This document shows, piece by piece, positions 5,022 through 13,332 of a stretch of DNA of 28,680 bases. Made by a program: the position numbers and the translations under genes. The stretch lies in the NCBI GenBank assembly GCA_910583725.1, contig CAJTXZ010000029.1:1-28680 (forward strand). Direction: 5' to 3'. The notes under the pieces are model-generated. The model saw nothing but the letters and a program-made list of their open reading frames with translations, searched no databases and was not told the origin of the DNA. The number at the start of each line of letters is the position of its first letter. The stretch's first letter is position 1. The DNA comes from an uncultured Vampirovibrio sp. (GTDB lineage: Bacteria > Cyanobacteriota > Vampirovibrionia > Gastranaerophilales > Gastranaerophilaceae).

Positions 5022-6656
5022 CTATACCTTAGCCTCAGCAGTTTTAGTATGGTTAACAGGAAGAAGTATTGTAAATGTTGCACCTTGGCCTACTTCGCTT
5101 TCCACGGTGATTGCACCGTTATGGTTTTGAATAACACGATAACTTATAGACATTCCAAGGCCAGTTCCCTGTCCTACGGGCTTTGTTGTAAAGAAGGGGT
5201 CAAAAACTTTTCCTAAATTTTCTTTTTTAATGCCTTTTCCCGTGTCTTTAAATTTTATCTCTACGTTTTCACCGATTTTCTTAACATCAATATAAACATC
5301 ACCATTGCCTTCTATTGCAGCTGCAGCATTATCCAAAATATTCATAAATACCTGGTTTATCTGGCCGCCGTAGGCTTCTATTTTTGGCAAATTTTCTTCA
5401 TAATTTTTATGAATTGTTATTCTGTTTTTATATTTATTGTTAAGAATGTTAAGAGTTGTATCAATTTCTTTAGGAATATCAAACTGGGTCATAACCATTT
5501 CTTCCATCCTTGAGAAATTCTTAAGGTCAAGGATTATATTCTTGGTTCTTTCCGTGCCTTCAATACAAGACCTTATCAGTTCTTTGATATCATCTTTTAC
5601 AAATTCGATATCAATTTCATCCTTAAACTGCTCAATTTCAACCATTTTTTCAGGAGGGATGGAGTTTTCTGCCTCCATATATTTATTAATTAATTCAAAT
5701 AAATCTTTAGCATACTTATCTAAAATCATTATGTTGCCATAGATAAAATTAATTGGATTATTTATCTCATGGGCAATGCCTGCAACTAATTCGCCAAGGG
5801 AGCGCATTTTCTCTGAATGCACCATCATAGCCTGAGCTTCCTTTAGTTCTGAATTTGCCTTTTCAAGCTCCAGCGTTCTTTCTTGCACTTTTTGCTCTAA
5901 TGAGGTGTACAACTCTAAGAGCTGGGATGCCATATTATTATAGGCTTGGACGAGTTCATTGATTTCACCGAAACGGGTTTCTTTTAGGCGGTAGTTAAAA
6001 TTTCCGCCGGCAAATTCTTTAACACCTTTTGTGAGTTTAACAAGGGGGCTATTGATTATACGGCTCATCATAGCGCCTGCAAACAAGCCGAAGAACAGAA
6101 GTACAAACACAAAAATCTTCATATTTTCAAACATAATATGAATGTTATTGTTTTGGGTTTTTCCCTGAGAGAGACCCACTGTTACAATATAGTGCTCTGT
6201 AACGCCTTGAATTTCCTGAACTTCATCATATTTTTTTGCTTCTTCCCTTAATATTTTATCAGCCTCGATAAGGTTTTTGCCTTGCAGCTCTCTTTCTGAG
6301 GACCAAATAATTTTATTTGTGCCGCCATCAACAGCATAGGCATAAGATAATACGCCGTTTGTTTCAAGGACTCCTGCTATTTTATTAAGTTTTGTATAGT
6401 TTTTTGAACCATCACTTTGCGCGTCAGCAAAGGATTGGAATATTAAAGAGGAAGTAACATAATTAAAACTTCTTATGTTATTAGAGTAATCAGATGAGAT
6501 ATTTTTTACAAATCTTAACACATAGCCGACTGTTAAAATAACAATGGCAGCGATTAAGATACTTATTAAAAAGGCAAAATATGAGCTTATTTTGACCTCT
6601 TTTTTAAACAGACTTTTTTTCTTTGTCTCGTTAGCTGCTTTGCTTGTTTTATCCAT
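5022..6656 (-). CDS. Membrane sensor histidine kinase
   Basis: The 544-residue protein has a basic cytoplasmic start, a first membrane span (about 24-48), an extracytoplasmic sensor region (about 50-178), a second span (180-200), a HAMP linker (about 200-255), a coiled coil, and a kinase core. The phospho-acceptor is His296 in GIAHEINNP; the ATPase has the N box (NQVFMNILDNAAAA, around 433-446), G1 box DTGKG (470-474) and G2 box GTGLGMS (496-502). All catalytic motifs look intact. It should autophosphorylate in response to an unknown signal and pass phosphate to the REC/HD-GYP protein encoded immediately downstream. The ribosome site is weak (GGAG 12 bases upstream). Confidence 0.92.
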   Translation of the reverse strand: MDKTSKAANETKKKSLFKKEVKISSYFAFLISILIAAIVILTVGYVLRFVKNISSDYSNNIRSFNYVTSSLIFQSFADAQSDGSKNYTKLNKIAGVLETNGVLSYAYAVDGGTNKIIWSSERELQGKNLIEADKILREEAKKYDEVQEIQGVTEHYIVTVGLSQGKTQNNNIHIMFENMKIFVFVLLFFGLFAGAMMSRIINSPLVKLTKGVKEFAGGNFNYRLKETRFGEINELVQAYNNMASQLLELYTSLEQKVQERTLELEKANSELKEAQAMMVHSEKMRSLGELVAGIAHEINNPINFIYGNIMILDKYAKDLFELINKYMEAENSIPPEKMVEIEQFKDEIDIEFVKDDIKELIRSCIEGTERTKNIILDLKNFSRMEEMVMTQFDIPKEIDTTLNILNNKYKNRITIHKNYEENLPKIEAYGGQINQVFMNILDNAAAAIEGNGDVYIDVKKIGENVEIKFKDTGKGIKKENLGKVFDPFFTTKPVGQGTGLGMSISYRVIQNHNGAITVESEVGQGATFTILLPVNHTKTAEAKV

Positions 6657-6791
6657 CTTTTCTTTAAACTCCGGGTTATTAATTTTGATTTATTTTTGGG
6701 CCCAAATTTTGGCTTTAATTTAAGATTTTTACTATTATTACTATTTGCAGGCTTTATAAATTTTATTATAAGTTTTCAGGCTGGCATATGT

Positions 6792-7412
6792 TTAATTATC
6801 GCTGCCTACATTTTCTGCCTCTGCCATTGCACGGAAAGAGTATTGAACAAGGGCAATTCTGTCTATGCTTTCAATATTTTTGAATTTTCCTGATATTGAA
6901 TAGGCTTGTTTGCCTTTATACTCAACCTCTTGAACGCGTATTGGCTGAATTTTACAGTTAATTGTTAAATTATTAGACAAAATTATACTGATATTATACT
7001 CTATCTCTTCTTCAAACGGTATTTTTGAAATAAATTTCAACCCTCCGGCTGAGATATCTTCTGTTTCAATTACAGAATCAGGATAATCAACAAAAGAAAG
7101 ACTGCCATGAAAATCAACCCTTGAATATTCGCGCCTTTGGATATTTTTATAGTTTTCAGGCATCTGAACCGTCAAATTGCTGCCGTCTTTATTTGTGATT
7201 TTGGTTGTAAAATATACAAGACCTTCGTTATTTGAGCCGAAAATCTCAACAGAATCACCTTGTGCATAGTCAAGAAGCTCATCCTCAGTTGCAATGGGGA
7301 GACTAAATACTATATTTCCTTCTGTAGAATCAACTATATCGCAGATTGTAGAACTTTCAAATTTTTCCGGGATGATTCTAAAGTCTTTTCCGTTTTTTAT
7401 GATGTTTCGCAT
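6792..7412 (-). CDS. PilZ-domain cyclic-di-GMP receptor (YcgR-like)
   Basis: The 206-residue protein has a YcgR-like N-terminal beta domain (about 1-90) and a C-terminal PilZ domain (about 91-200). Both ligand-binding motifs are present: the RxxxR of RREYSR (Arg94 and Arg98) and DxSxxG in DISAGG (Asp119, Ser121, Gly124). It therefore should bind cyclic-di-GMP. In other bacteria such proteins control motility, pili or envelope polysaccharides; the output here is unknown. AAGGA lies 7 bases before the ATG. It sits between accA and the histidine kinase, in the same direction as the HD-GYP enzyme, forming a sensor, enzyme and receptor set. Confidence 0.85.
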   Translation of the reverse strand: MRNIIKNGKDFRIIPEKFESSTICDIVDSTEGNIVFSLPIATEDELLDYAQGDSVEIFGSNNEGLVYFTTKITNKDGSNLTVQMPENYKNIQRREYSRVDFHGSLSFVDYPDSVIETEDISAGGLKFISKIPFEEEIEYNISIILSNNLTINCKIQPIRVQEVEYKGKQAYSISGKFKNIESIDRIALVQYSFRAMAEAENVGSDN

Positions 7413-7454
7413 TAAACTATCCTTAACAATTGAGTTTTTATCTTATTACAAATT

Positions 7455-8405
7455 TTATTCTGCAAAAACACCCATTCGGCGGAATTTTGAATATCTGTCT
7501 TCTTTTAATTCAGAAGGGGACATATTTTTATATTCATCAAGCGCCTTAATTAAGCTGATTTTCAGGGTTTCTGCCATTTGGTTGATGTCATAATGCGCCC
7601 CGCCAACCGGCTCTTTTACAACTTCATCAACAATATTAAATTTTAGTAAATCATCTGCGGTAATTTTTAGGGCATTTGCAGCGGTTTTAGCCTGTGCTGC
7701 GTCACGCCACAATATTGAAGCGCAGCCTTCAGGGGAAATTACCGTATAATAAGCATGTTCTAAAATCATCACCTTATTTGCAACAGCAAGTCCTAATGCC
7801 CCACCGGAGCAGCCTTCGCCTGTAATTACAGCGATAACGGGAACATCTAATTTTGCCATTTCTTTTAAATTTACAGCAATTGCAATGCCCTGGCCTGTTT
7901 CTTCCGCCTTTACACCCGGATATGCGCCCATTGTATCCACAAGGGTGATTATAGGAAGGTTAAACCTTGAAGCATGTTCAAAAAGCCTTAAAGCTTTTCT
8001 ATAGCCCTGGGGCTGAGGCATACCAAAATTGTATTCAAGATTTTCCTTTGTAGTTTTACCTTTTTGTGTACCCACTATCATTACAGGAGTTCCGTCTATT
8101 CTTGCAATTCCGCCTATTATTGCCCTGTCATCACAGCCTTCTCTATCGCCATGAAGTTCGATAAAATCTGTTGTCATAAGATTAATGTAATCTAAAAAAT
8201 TCGGACGCTGGGGGTGCCTTGCAATTTGCAGTTTTTGATAAGGTTCAAGGTTTTCGTAAAGTTCCTTTTTGTATTCTTCTGTCTGCTTTTCAAGCGTTTC
8301 TATTTCTTTATCATAATTCATATTTGTATCCATGCTAATCTTTTTTAATTCTTCAATTTTTTCCTGCATTTTGTATATGGATTTTTCAAATTCTAATATT
8401 TGCAT
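7455..8405 (-). CDS. accA: Acetyl-CoA carboxylase carboxyltransferase subunit alpha
   Basis: AccA works with AccD to move the carboxyl group from carboxybiotin to acetyl-CoA, giving malonyl-CoA for fatty-acid synthesis. The 316-residue protein matches the family over its length: an N-terminal coiled helical region, LQIARHPQRPNFLDY, FIELHGDR, a GxQKG-type segment, PQPQGYRKALRL, TLVDTMGAYPG, the oxyanion-hole region TGEGCSGGALGLA, and YTVISPEGCASILW. AAGGA is 10 bases before the ATG. It lies 63 bp downstream of accD in the same direction, the common accDA pair. Fully intact. Confidence 0.96.
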   Translation of the reverse strand: MQILEFEKSIYKMQEKIEELKKISMDTNMNYDKEIETLEKQTEEYKKELYENLEPYQKLQIARHPQRPNFLDYINLMTTDFIELHGDREGCDDRAIIGGIARIDGTPVMIVGTQKGKTTKENLEYNFGMPQPQGYRKALRLFEHASRFNLPIITLVDTMGAYPGVKAEETGQGIAIAVNLKEMAKLDVPVIAVITGEGCSGGALGLAVANKVMILEHAYYTVISPEGCASILWRDAAQAKTAANALKITADDLLKFNIVDEVVKEPVGGAHYDINQMAETLKISLIKALDEYKNMSPSELKEDRYSKFRRMGVFAE

Positions 8406-8468
8406 ACTGCATTGTTCCTTATTTGGTTAAGAATTGCCGGTCTTTGTCCCTTATGGCTCTAAAAATTA

Positions 8469-9344
8469 TTAAACACTATTTTTGGTGTGCATTGAGATAA
8501 TTTTTGATAATTTATCCTTCATTTCGCCTCTTGAAACGATTAAATCTATCTGGCCGTATTTTAGCAGGTATTCTGCTGTCTGGAAATCTGCAGGGAGCTT
8601 TTCTTTTATGGTCTGCTCAATTACCCTTCTTCCTGCAAAGCCAATCCTTGCGCCCTTTTCTGCTATCATAATATCGCCCAATGTGCCAAAACTTGCTGTT
8701 ACACCGCCAAATGTTGGTTCTGTGAGGACGGTTATATATAAAATTTTTGCTTCATTTAATTTTGCAATTGCACAGCTTGTTTTTGCCATCTGCATAAGGC
8801 TTAGGGCTGATTCCTGCATTCTGGCGCCGCCAGAGGCTGTAAATACTATGACAGGGATTTTTAATTCAAGGGCGTCTTCCATAATCCTTGTCACCTTTTC
8901 GCCCACAACAGAGCCCATTGAGCCCCCCATATAATCAAAATCCATAACGGCAACAGCGGCCTTTTGCCCGTCAATTTCCCCGATTCCTGTTATGACGGCT
9001 TCATCAAGGTTTGACTTTTCTTTTGCTGAAATCTGCCTTTTTGAATAAGGCTGTGTATCAACAAAATTAAGCGGGTCTTTACCTAAAATATTTTGATATC
9101 TCTCTTCAAAAGTGCCTTCATCAATGACTAATTTTATTCTTTCCCTTGCGCCTATTCTAAAGTGATAGTCGCAGTTTGGGCATACCATATTATTATTTTC
9201 CAAATCTTTTTTAGGAAGCTGGGAGTTACAGTTATAACAAAGACTCCACAGTTTTCCAACCGAATCATCAATATTTACTTCATTTTCCCTTAAAGCCTGC
9301 TGCTGTGCTTCTTTTCTTTTATTAAACCAATCTGTGAGAGTCAT
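8469..9344 (-). CDS. accD: Acetyl-CoA carboxylase carboxyltransferase subunit beta
   Basis: AccD forms the carboxyltransferase with AccA. An N-terminal four-cysteine zinc ribbon is present (Cys36, Cys39, Cys55, Cys58 counted from the chosen start), followed by the crotonase-like core with FDYMGGSMGSVVGEK, FTASGGARMQE and LTEPTFGGVTASFGTLGDI. The frame stays open to an ATG at 9401, but that codon lies inside the -10 box of the predicted promoter (9400-9405), so the start is placed at ATG 9344, which begins MTLTDWFNKRK as is usual for the family. That gives 291 residues, normal length. First gene of the minus-strand run accD-accA-PilZ-kinase-regulator-NTPase. Confidence 0.95.
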   Translation of the reverse strand: MTLTDWFNKRKEAQQQALRENEVNIDDSVGKLWSLCYNCNSQLPKKDLENNNMVCPNCDYHFRIGARERIKLVIDEGTFEERYQNILGKDPLNFVDTQPYSKRQISAKEKSNLDEAVITGIGEIDGQKAAVAVMDFDYMGGSMGSVVGEKVTRIMEDALELKIPVIVFTASGGARMQESALSLMQMAKTSCAIAKLNEAKILYITVLTEPTFGGVTASFGTLGDIMIAEKGARIGFAGRRVIEQTIKEKLPADFQTAEYLLKYGQIDLIVSRGEMKDKLSKIISMHTKNSV

Positions 9345-9399
9345 CTTAATTATTAACCTTCCCGAAGTGTTTAAAAATAAAACTATATAATACTTAAAC

Positions 9400-9450
9400 A
9401 TTATAATATAACAGAAAATAATTGCAAAATGAGCATTGTTTGTCTATTAT
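9400..9450. promoter_or_regulatory. Divergent promoters sharing one palindromic -35 box (accD / rsgA)
   Basis: TTGCAA at 9422-9427 is its own reverse complement. Leftward, a 16-bp spacer leads to a perfect TATAAT on the minus strand (9405-9400) for accD. Rightward, a 17-bp spacer leads to TATTAT (9445-9450) for rsgA. Both spacings are near optimal, so a single hexamer could serve as -35 for both directions. Confidence 0.5.
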
Positions 9451-9461
9451 TTTAATAGAAT

Positions 9462-10517
9462 ATGAAAGGTACAGTTTATAAAATTCATTCTGATTTTTAT
9501 TATGTAATGCCGGATGGCAAAAAAGGTGCTCATAACCTTATAGAGTGCAAGCTTCGGGAGATATTAAAAAAACAGAAAATAAAAATTGCCGCAGGAGATT
9601 TTGCTGAGGTTGAAGATTCTAACGCGATTGTAAAAGTTCTTACAAGGAAGAATCATTGCGCTAAGCCGAATGTTGCAAATTTAGACTTAATGCTTGTCGT
9701 ATCTGCGATTATGGAGCCTGAATTAAACTTTGTACAATTAAACAGATACTTAATATTTCTTAAATATCATAATATACCGGCACTTCTTTGCTTCAGTAAG
9801 GATGATTTAGCTGATGAAGGCGGGCTTAATAAAATTAAGGAGAGGATTAATAAAATTTATAAACCCTTGGGGTATGATATAATATTTACTTCATCAGTCA
9901 GCTGTGACGGGCTTTTAGAACTCAGGGAATATATAAAGGGCAAAACTATAGCACTTATGGGACAATCAGGCGTTGGGAAAAGTTCATTATTAAATGCTAT
10001 GAATCCTGAATTTAATTTAAGGACAAAATCCGTGAGCGGAAGATTAAAAAGAGGCACGCACACAACAAGACACTGTGAAATAATGGAATTTTGTGATTTT
10101 AAGATTATAGATACGCCCGGATTTTCAAAATTAACCTTTGATTTTATTTTGCCAAAAGATTTAGGTGGATTGTTTGATGAAATAAGGGCTTTAAGGGACG
10201 GGTGCAGGTATTCCGATTGTCTTCATACAGAGGAGAATGACAGTAATGGCAGCAGCAGCGGGTGCAATGTTATAAAAAACCTTTGTGATATTGACATTTC
10301 AAGGTATGAAAGTTATTTAGAATTTCTAAATGAGGCAAAGAAATATAAAGAAAAAATTACCTATGAAGGGGTTAAGACTGAGAGCACAACCAAAACGCAC
10401 AGTAATAAAGAATTTGCAAAGATAAGCAGTAAAAAACGCACTCATTCAAGGAAAAGGACAAAACAAAACACAAAAGAGGCGCTAATAGAAAGTATTTTAG
10501 GGGAAGAAGATGATTAG
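9462..10517 (+). CDS. rsgA: Ribosome small-subunit-dependent GTPase RsgA
   Basis: RsgA is a circularly permuted GTPase that checks late maturation of the 30S subunit. The 351-residue protein has an N-terminal OB fold (about 1-65; MKGTVYKIHSDFYYV), then G4 before G1: SKDD (112-115, a variant of the usual NKxD), the P-loop GQSGVGKSS (167-175) and DTPG (217-220). The zinc site follows with Cys248, Cys253, His255 and Cys268. A 50-residue basic, Lys/Arg/Ser-rich tail extends past the usual family end. The ATG follows a -10-like box by only 11 bases with no ribosome site, so the mRNA may be leaderless. Its 3' end overlaps the next gene by 8 bases. Confidence 0.93.
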   Translation: MKGTVYKIHSDFYYVMPDGKKGAHNLIECKLREILKKQKIKIAAGDFAEVEDSNAIVKVLTRKNHCAKPNVANLDLMLVVSAIMEPELNFVQLNRYLIFLKYHNIPALLCFSKDDLADEGGLNKIKERINKIYKPLGYDIIFTSSVSCDGLLELREYIKGKTIALMGQSGVGKSSLLNAMNPEFNLRTKSVSGRLKRGTHTTRHCEIMEFCDFKIIDTPGFSKLTFDFILPKDLGGLFDEIRALRDGCRYSDCLHTEENDSNGSSSGCNVIKNLCDIDISRYESYLEFLNEAKKYKEKITYEGVKTESTTKTHSNKEFAKISSKKRTHSRKRTKQNTKEALIESILGEEDD

Positions 10518-11391
10518 AGAATATAAAAAAATAATTGAGGATAATTTAGAGGCATATTTTGATGAAAGAATAAACATGCCTGAATATAAACTATTCAAAG
10601 ATGTTTTAGAATCAATGAAATATACAACATGCCTTGGCGGAAAAAGACTGAGGGCAATATTTTGTCTTGAGACAGCAAGAATTTTTTCTAATGATTATAC
10701 ACTTGCAATACCAACAGCGTGCGCAATCGAAATGCTTCATGCGCAAAGTCTTATCCATGATGACCTTCCCTGTATGGATAATGATGATTTAAGGAGGGGA
10801 AAACCTTCAAACCACAAGGTTTATGGGGAAGCTATTGCAACCCTTGCAGGGGATGCATTAATCACATTTGCTCAGCAGGTAATTATTGAAAAAACCCCTA
10901 AAAATGTGGCAAGCGACAGGATTTTGAGGTTATTATATGAATATTCAATTGCAGCAGGGGCCTTTGGCATTGTCGGAGGGCAGACGGCGGATATTGAGGC
11001 AGAGAATTCGAAGGAAAAAATCAGCCTTGAACATTTAAGCTTTATCCATAAATATAAAACTGGCGCACTGTTTAAATTTTCGCTTGCGGCAGGTGCAATT
11101 ATAGGCGGGGCAGATTACAGACAAATTGAGGCAGTGAAGCTGTTTGGAGAAAAGTTTGGCCTTGCTTTTCAGATTAAGGATGATATTCTTGATTTTACAT
11201 CAACGAGCGAAATTATGGGCAAAACCACAGGCAAGGATGAAAATTCCAATAAATCAACCTATGTTACAATATTCGGGCTAGATGACGCACAACAAAAATT
11301 AACAGGTGCAGTTAATGAATGTTATGGTATACTTAGGGATAATAATATAAAATCAGAAGTGTTAGAACAGATTATTGAAACATTAAAATAG
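10510..11391 (+). CDS. Polyprenyl (geranylgeranyl/farnesyl-type) diphosphate synthase
   Basis: The 293-residue trans-prenyltransferase has both aspartate-rich motifs: DDLPCMD at 84-90 (first, DDx4D) and DDILD at 224-228 (second), plus GGKRLR (43-48) and the KT and GGQ motifs at typical places. It condenses isopentenyl diphosphate onto allylic diphosphates in isoprenoid synthesis. The chain length of the product cannot be fixed from sequence by eye; ispA and crtE-type enzymes are both possible. It overlaps rsgA by 8 bases and is followed 17 bp later by a divergent PAP2 gene, an arrangement also found in cyanobacteria next to crtE. Confidence 0.9.
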   Translation: MIREYKKIIEDNLEAYFDERINMPEYKLFKDVLESMKYTTCLGGKRLRAIFCLETARIFSNDYTLAIPTACAIEMLHAQSLIHDDLPCMDNDDLRRGKPSNHKVYGEAIATLAGDALITFAQQVIIEKTPKNVASDRILRLLYEYSIAAGAFGIVGGQTADIEAENSKEKISLEHLSFIHKYKTGALFKFSLAAGAIIGGADYRQIEAVKLFGEKFGLAFQIKDDILDFTSTSEIMGKTTGKDENSNKSTYVTIFGLDDAQQKLTGAVNECYGILRDNNIKSEVLEQIIETLK

Positions 11392-11408
11392 GAATAGGGC
11401 AGGAAGAA

Positions 11409-11888
11409 TTGTTTTATAATACGGGATATGAGGTTTTATTTACGGGTGTTGCAAGCGCTTGCATTGCACAAATTTTGAAGGTTATATTCTATTTTTTGAC
11501 GCACAAAAAGATAAATTTTAAGATTTTTACAACCACAGGCGGTATGCCAAGTTCCCATTCTGCTGGGGTTGTGAGTTTATCTATGTCAGTTGGGCTTGTT
11601 GAAGGGTTTTCATCTGTATCTTTTGCCATAGCCTTGGGCTTTGCCCTTGTTGTATTACAGGATGCTGCAGGGCTAAGACGCGCTGCAGGAAAGACTGCTG
11701 CTACTTTAAACAGGCTTGTGAGCGAAATTATTGAGCATACGAATGAGACAAAACCATATGAAGTATTGAAGGAACTATTGGGACACACGCCTTTTGAAGT
11801 ATTTATGGGCTCTTTGCTTGGAATAGCCTGCGCTTTGTGGTTTCATTTTGTGATGCCTGATATAGGGTTTTTATCGTTCTTAAAATAG
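11409..11888 (+). CDS. Divergent PAP2-family membrane protein
   Basis: The 159-residue protein has three to four hydrophobic spans and the divergent-PAP2 (YuiD/DUF212) signature: TTGGMPSSHSA near residues 41-52 and LQDAAGLRRAAGKTAATLN near 87-105, which keep the family's His and Arg pattern. It may act on lipid-linked phosphates, but no reaction is proven for the family. The start is TTG at 11409 with AGGAAG just upstream. Its position after a prenyl diphosphate synthase suggests polyprenyl-phosphate metabolism (inference). Confidence 0.85.
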   Translation: MFYNTGYEVLFTGVASACIAQILKVIFYFLTHKKINFKIFTTTGGMPSSHSAGVVSLSMSVGLVEGFSSVSFAIALGFALVVLQDAAGLRRAAGKTAATLNRLVSEIIEHTNETKPYEVLKELLGHTPFEVFMGSLLGIACALWFHFVMPDIGFLSFLK

Positions 11889-12195
11889 AATATGGAGGGC
11901 TATGGGGCTTGTTAAGGGCCTGTTGAGCTGATAATTTTGAGGCCGGCGGCTTAGGTTTTTTGGCTTGTTTTGCGGGTCTTACTTGATGCATCCGGTATTT
12001 AAAATTGTTACAAAGTTAACAATTGTTATTTTGTACATTTTAAAGGTGCAAAAAAGGCTTGCTATCAGAGGACTTTAGGGATAATATCTTGGATTTTATT
12101 TGAGTAGTTTTACTCTATTGCAGCATTAATATTCATCGTTTATAATAATGAAAGACTATTTATTTACACACTGCTTAATTTATTTAGATATTTCT
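11889..12195. other. Gene-free stretch upstream of the MITE-like element
   Basis: No gene is supported on either strand. It holds a 7-bp-arm hairpin AATTGTT/AACAATT near 12003-12027 and otherwise AT-rich sequence. No convincing terminator for the gene ending at 11888 was found. Confidence 0.3.
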
Positions 12196-12390
12196 AGTAA
12201 TTATAATATATTTTTACATTCGTCCAATAAATGTTTTCTTTTCATTTCGTGCTCCAGGTATATAAAAATACCGTTCCGATAGGCTTCTGCGCAGCCTGAA
12301 GCTGTAAACCGGTATTTTTATATACCTGGAGCACTCCATTGCAAGAAAAAAGTTAAAATTGTTTCTTGTGTAAAATCGTATATAATTACC
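12196..12390. mobile_element. MITE-like inverted-repeat element, copy 1 (degenerate ends)
   Basis: The imperfect terminal inverted repeats (about 12196-12220 and 12366-12390) match those of the intact copy at 18808-18991. Inside them are an 18-base block (12231-12248) identical to 18841-18858 and a right block (12336-12351) matching 18942-18957 with one difference. Between these blocks lies a hairpin with perfect 25-bp arms (12249-12273 and 12310-12334) that is unrelated in sequence to the centre of the other copy. The flanks show no clean target duplication, so this copy is older or rearranged. It codes for nothing. Confidence 0.65.
12359..12386 (+). promoter_or_regulatory. Outward promoter in the right end of the MITE-like element
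   Basis: TTGTTT (12359-12364), a 16-bp spacer and a perfect TATAAT (12381-12386) lie within the right inverted repeat and point out of the element toward the gene at 12427. The expected start near 12393 gives a leader of about 34 nt with an AAGGA ribosome site. Confidence 0.55.
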
Positions 12391-12426
12391 TTTATTTGTT
12401 TAAGAAGGGGAGGAGCAAGGAATATT

Positions 12427-13320
12427 ATGACAAATACCAAAAACATGTTTAGAAATTTTTTTAATAAGGTTTCAAATGATAACCGTATTTTTACACGGGA
12501 AGATATTCAAAATATGTCTACAAAGGAATTTATAAAGCATGAAAAGGCTATTGATTATCAAATGATGAATCTTGGGCTTCCGACAAATAGTGAACTTAAG
12601 AATAGCGATGATGTTGTATATGTTCATGAGTATTTAAGGGGTGACGGCACTGTTGTAAAAGCGCACTACAGAAGTAAACCGGATGGCATTGAAGCAAATA
12701 ATTACGGGTATAACAAAGATAAAATAACAGCCGGGGAAGCATTGATATATGGCGCAAGCAGATTAGCCCAACGAGTTTTACCCTTGGCTGATGCCAATTT
12801 GCAGGATGGACTAAGGGATTTTATACGTGCACAAAAGGATGACAATGCACATATAATTAATTCCCGCTCTGAAATATCAGATAAGGGTCTAAACAAACTA
12901 ATGGATGAGATAGGGATTCCAAAAACATCAAAGGGTGTAATATATGACAGCGACTCAAGCTTTTCCAAACAATTGTGGCATTCTAAAGAGATACAGGAAT
13001 TTTATAGAAATAATTTTGGAAAACTCCTCAATAAAAAAGAGAACTATTCCAAAGATATTGAATTCAAGAAAGACTTGCGACATTTGAAAAAATTGGATAA
13101 TTATCTTGCAATACAGCATTGCAAGCTATATAATCCACATATAACAAATGACGGTTATTTTAATGGTATAATTGTGGATTTGTATGATTTCAAGTACCGC
13201 GACATGAAAACACCAACTGACTCTCCTGTTTATTTAAACAATTGGGGTTATTCAATGCAGAAAAAAGGATATCTTCAAAATTACTTTGTAATGTATTTTA
13301 TTCATGAAAAAATATACTAA
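12427..13320 (+). CDS. Unrecognised soluble protein with a GYxRxDGTxVxxHxRS-type motif
   Basis: The 297-residue protein has no signal peptide or membrane span. Residues about 60-80 read VVYVHEYLRGDGTVVKAHYR, a version of the short aromatic/charged motif (GYxRxDGTxVxxHxRS) found in many otherwise unrelated bacterial and phage proteins. A middle region (about 135-200) is polar and helical. The C-terminal quarter is rich in Asn, Tyr and Asp (GIIVDLYDFKYRD, VYLNNWGYSM) and looks like a compact domain. AAGGA is upstream of the ATG, and the promoter lies in the MITE-like element. Two small membrane proteins follow. A polymorphic-toxin-like or phage-derived role is possible but not shown. Confidence 0.55.
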   Translation: MTNTKNMFRNFFNKVSNDNRIFTREDIQNMSTKEFIKHEKAIDYQMMNLGLPTNSELKNSDDVVYVHEYLRGDGTVVKAHYRSKPDGIEANNYGYNKDKITAGEALIYGASRLAQRVLPLADANLQDGLRDFIRAQKDDNAHIINSRSEISDKGLNKLMDEIGIPKTSKGVIYDSDSSFSKQLWHSKEIQEFYRNNFGKLLNKKENYSKDIEFKKDLRHLKKLDNYLAIQHCKLYNPHITNDGYFNGIIVDLYDFKYRDMKTPTDSPVYLNNWGYSMQKKGYLQNYFVMYFIHEKIY

Positions 13321-13332
13321 GAAGGAGGATTT

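Noticed and set aside
8482..8934. 150-codon plus-strand open frame inside accD
   Set aside because: It is fully antisense to the conserved carboxyltransferase core and has no ribosome site; it is a shadow of accD codon bias.
9345..9401. Upstream extension of accD to ATG 9401
   Set aside because: The codon lies within the predicted -10 box, has no ribosome site, and adds 19 residues absent from the usual family start.
12196..12390. Integron attC site
   Set aside because: Conserved ends around a variable hairpin recall attC, but no RYYAAC/GTTRRRY core sites or integrase are visible. The intact second copy has transposon-style inverted ends with an 8-bp target duplication.
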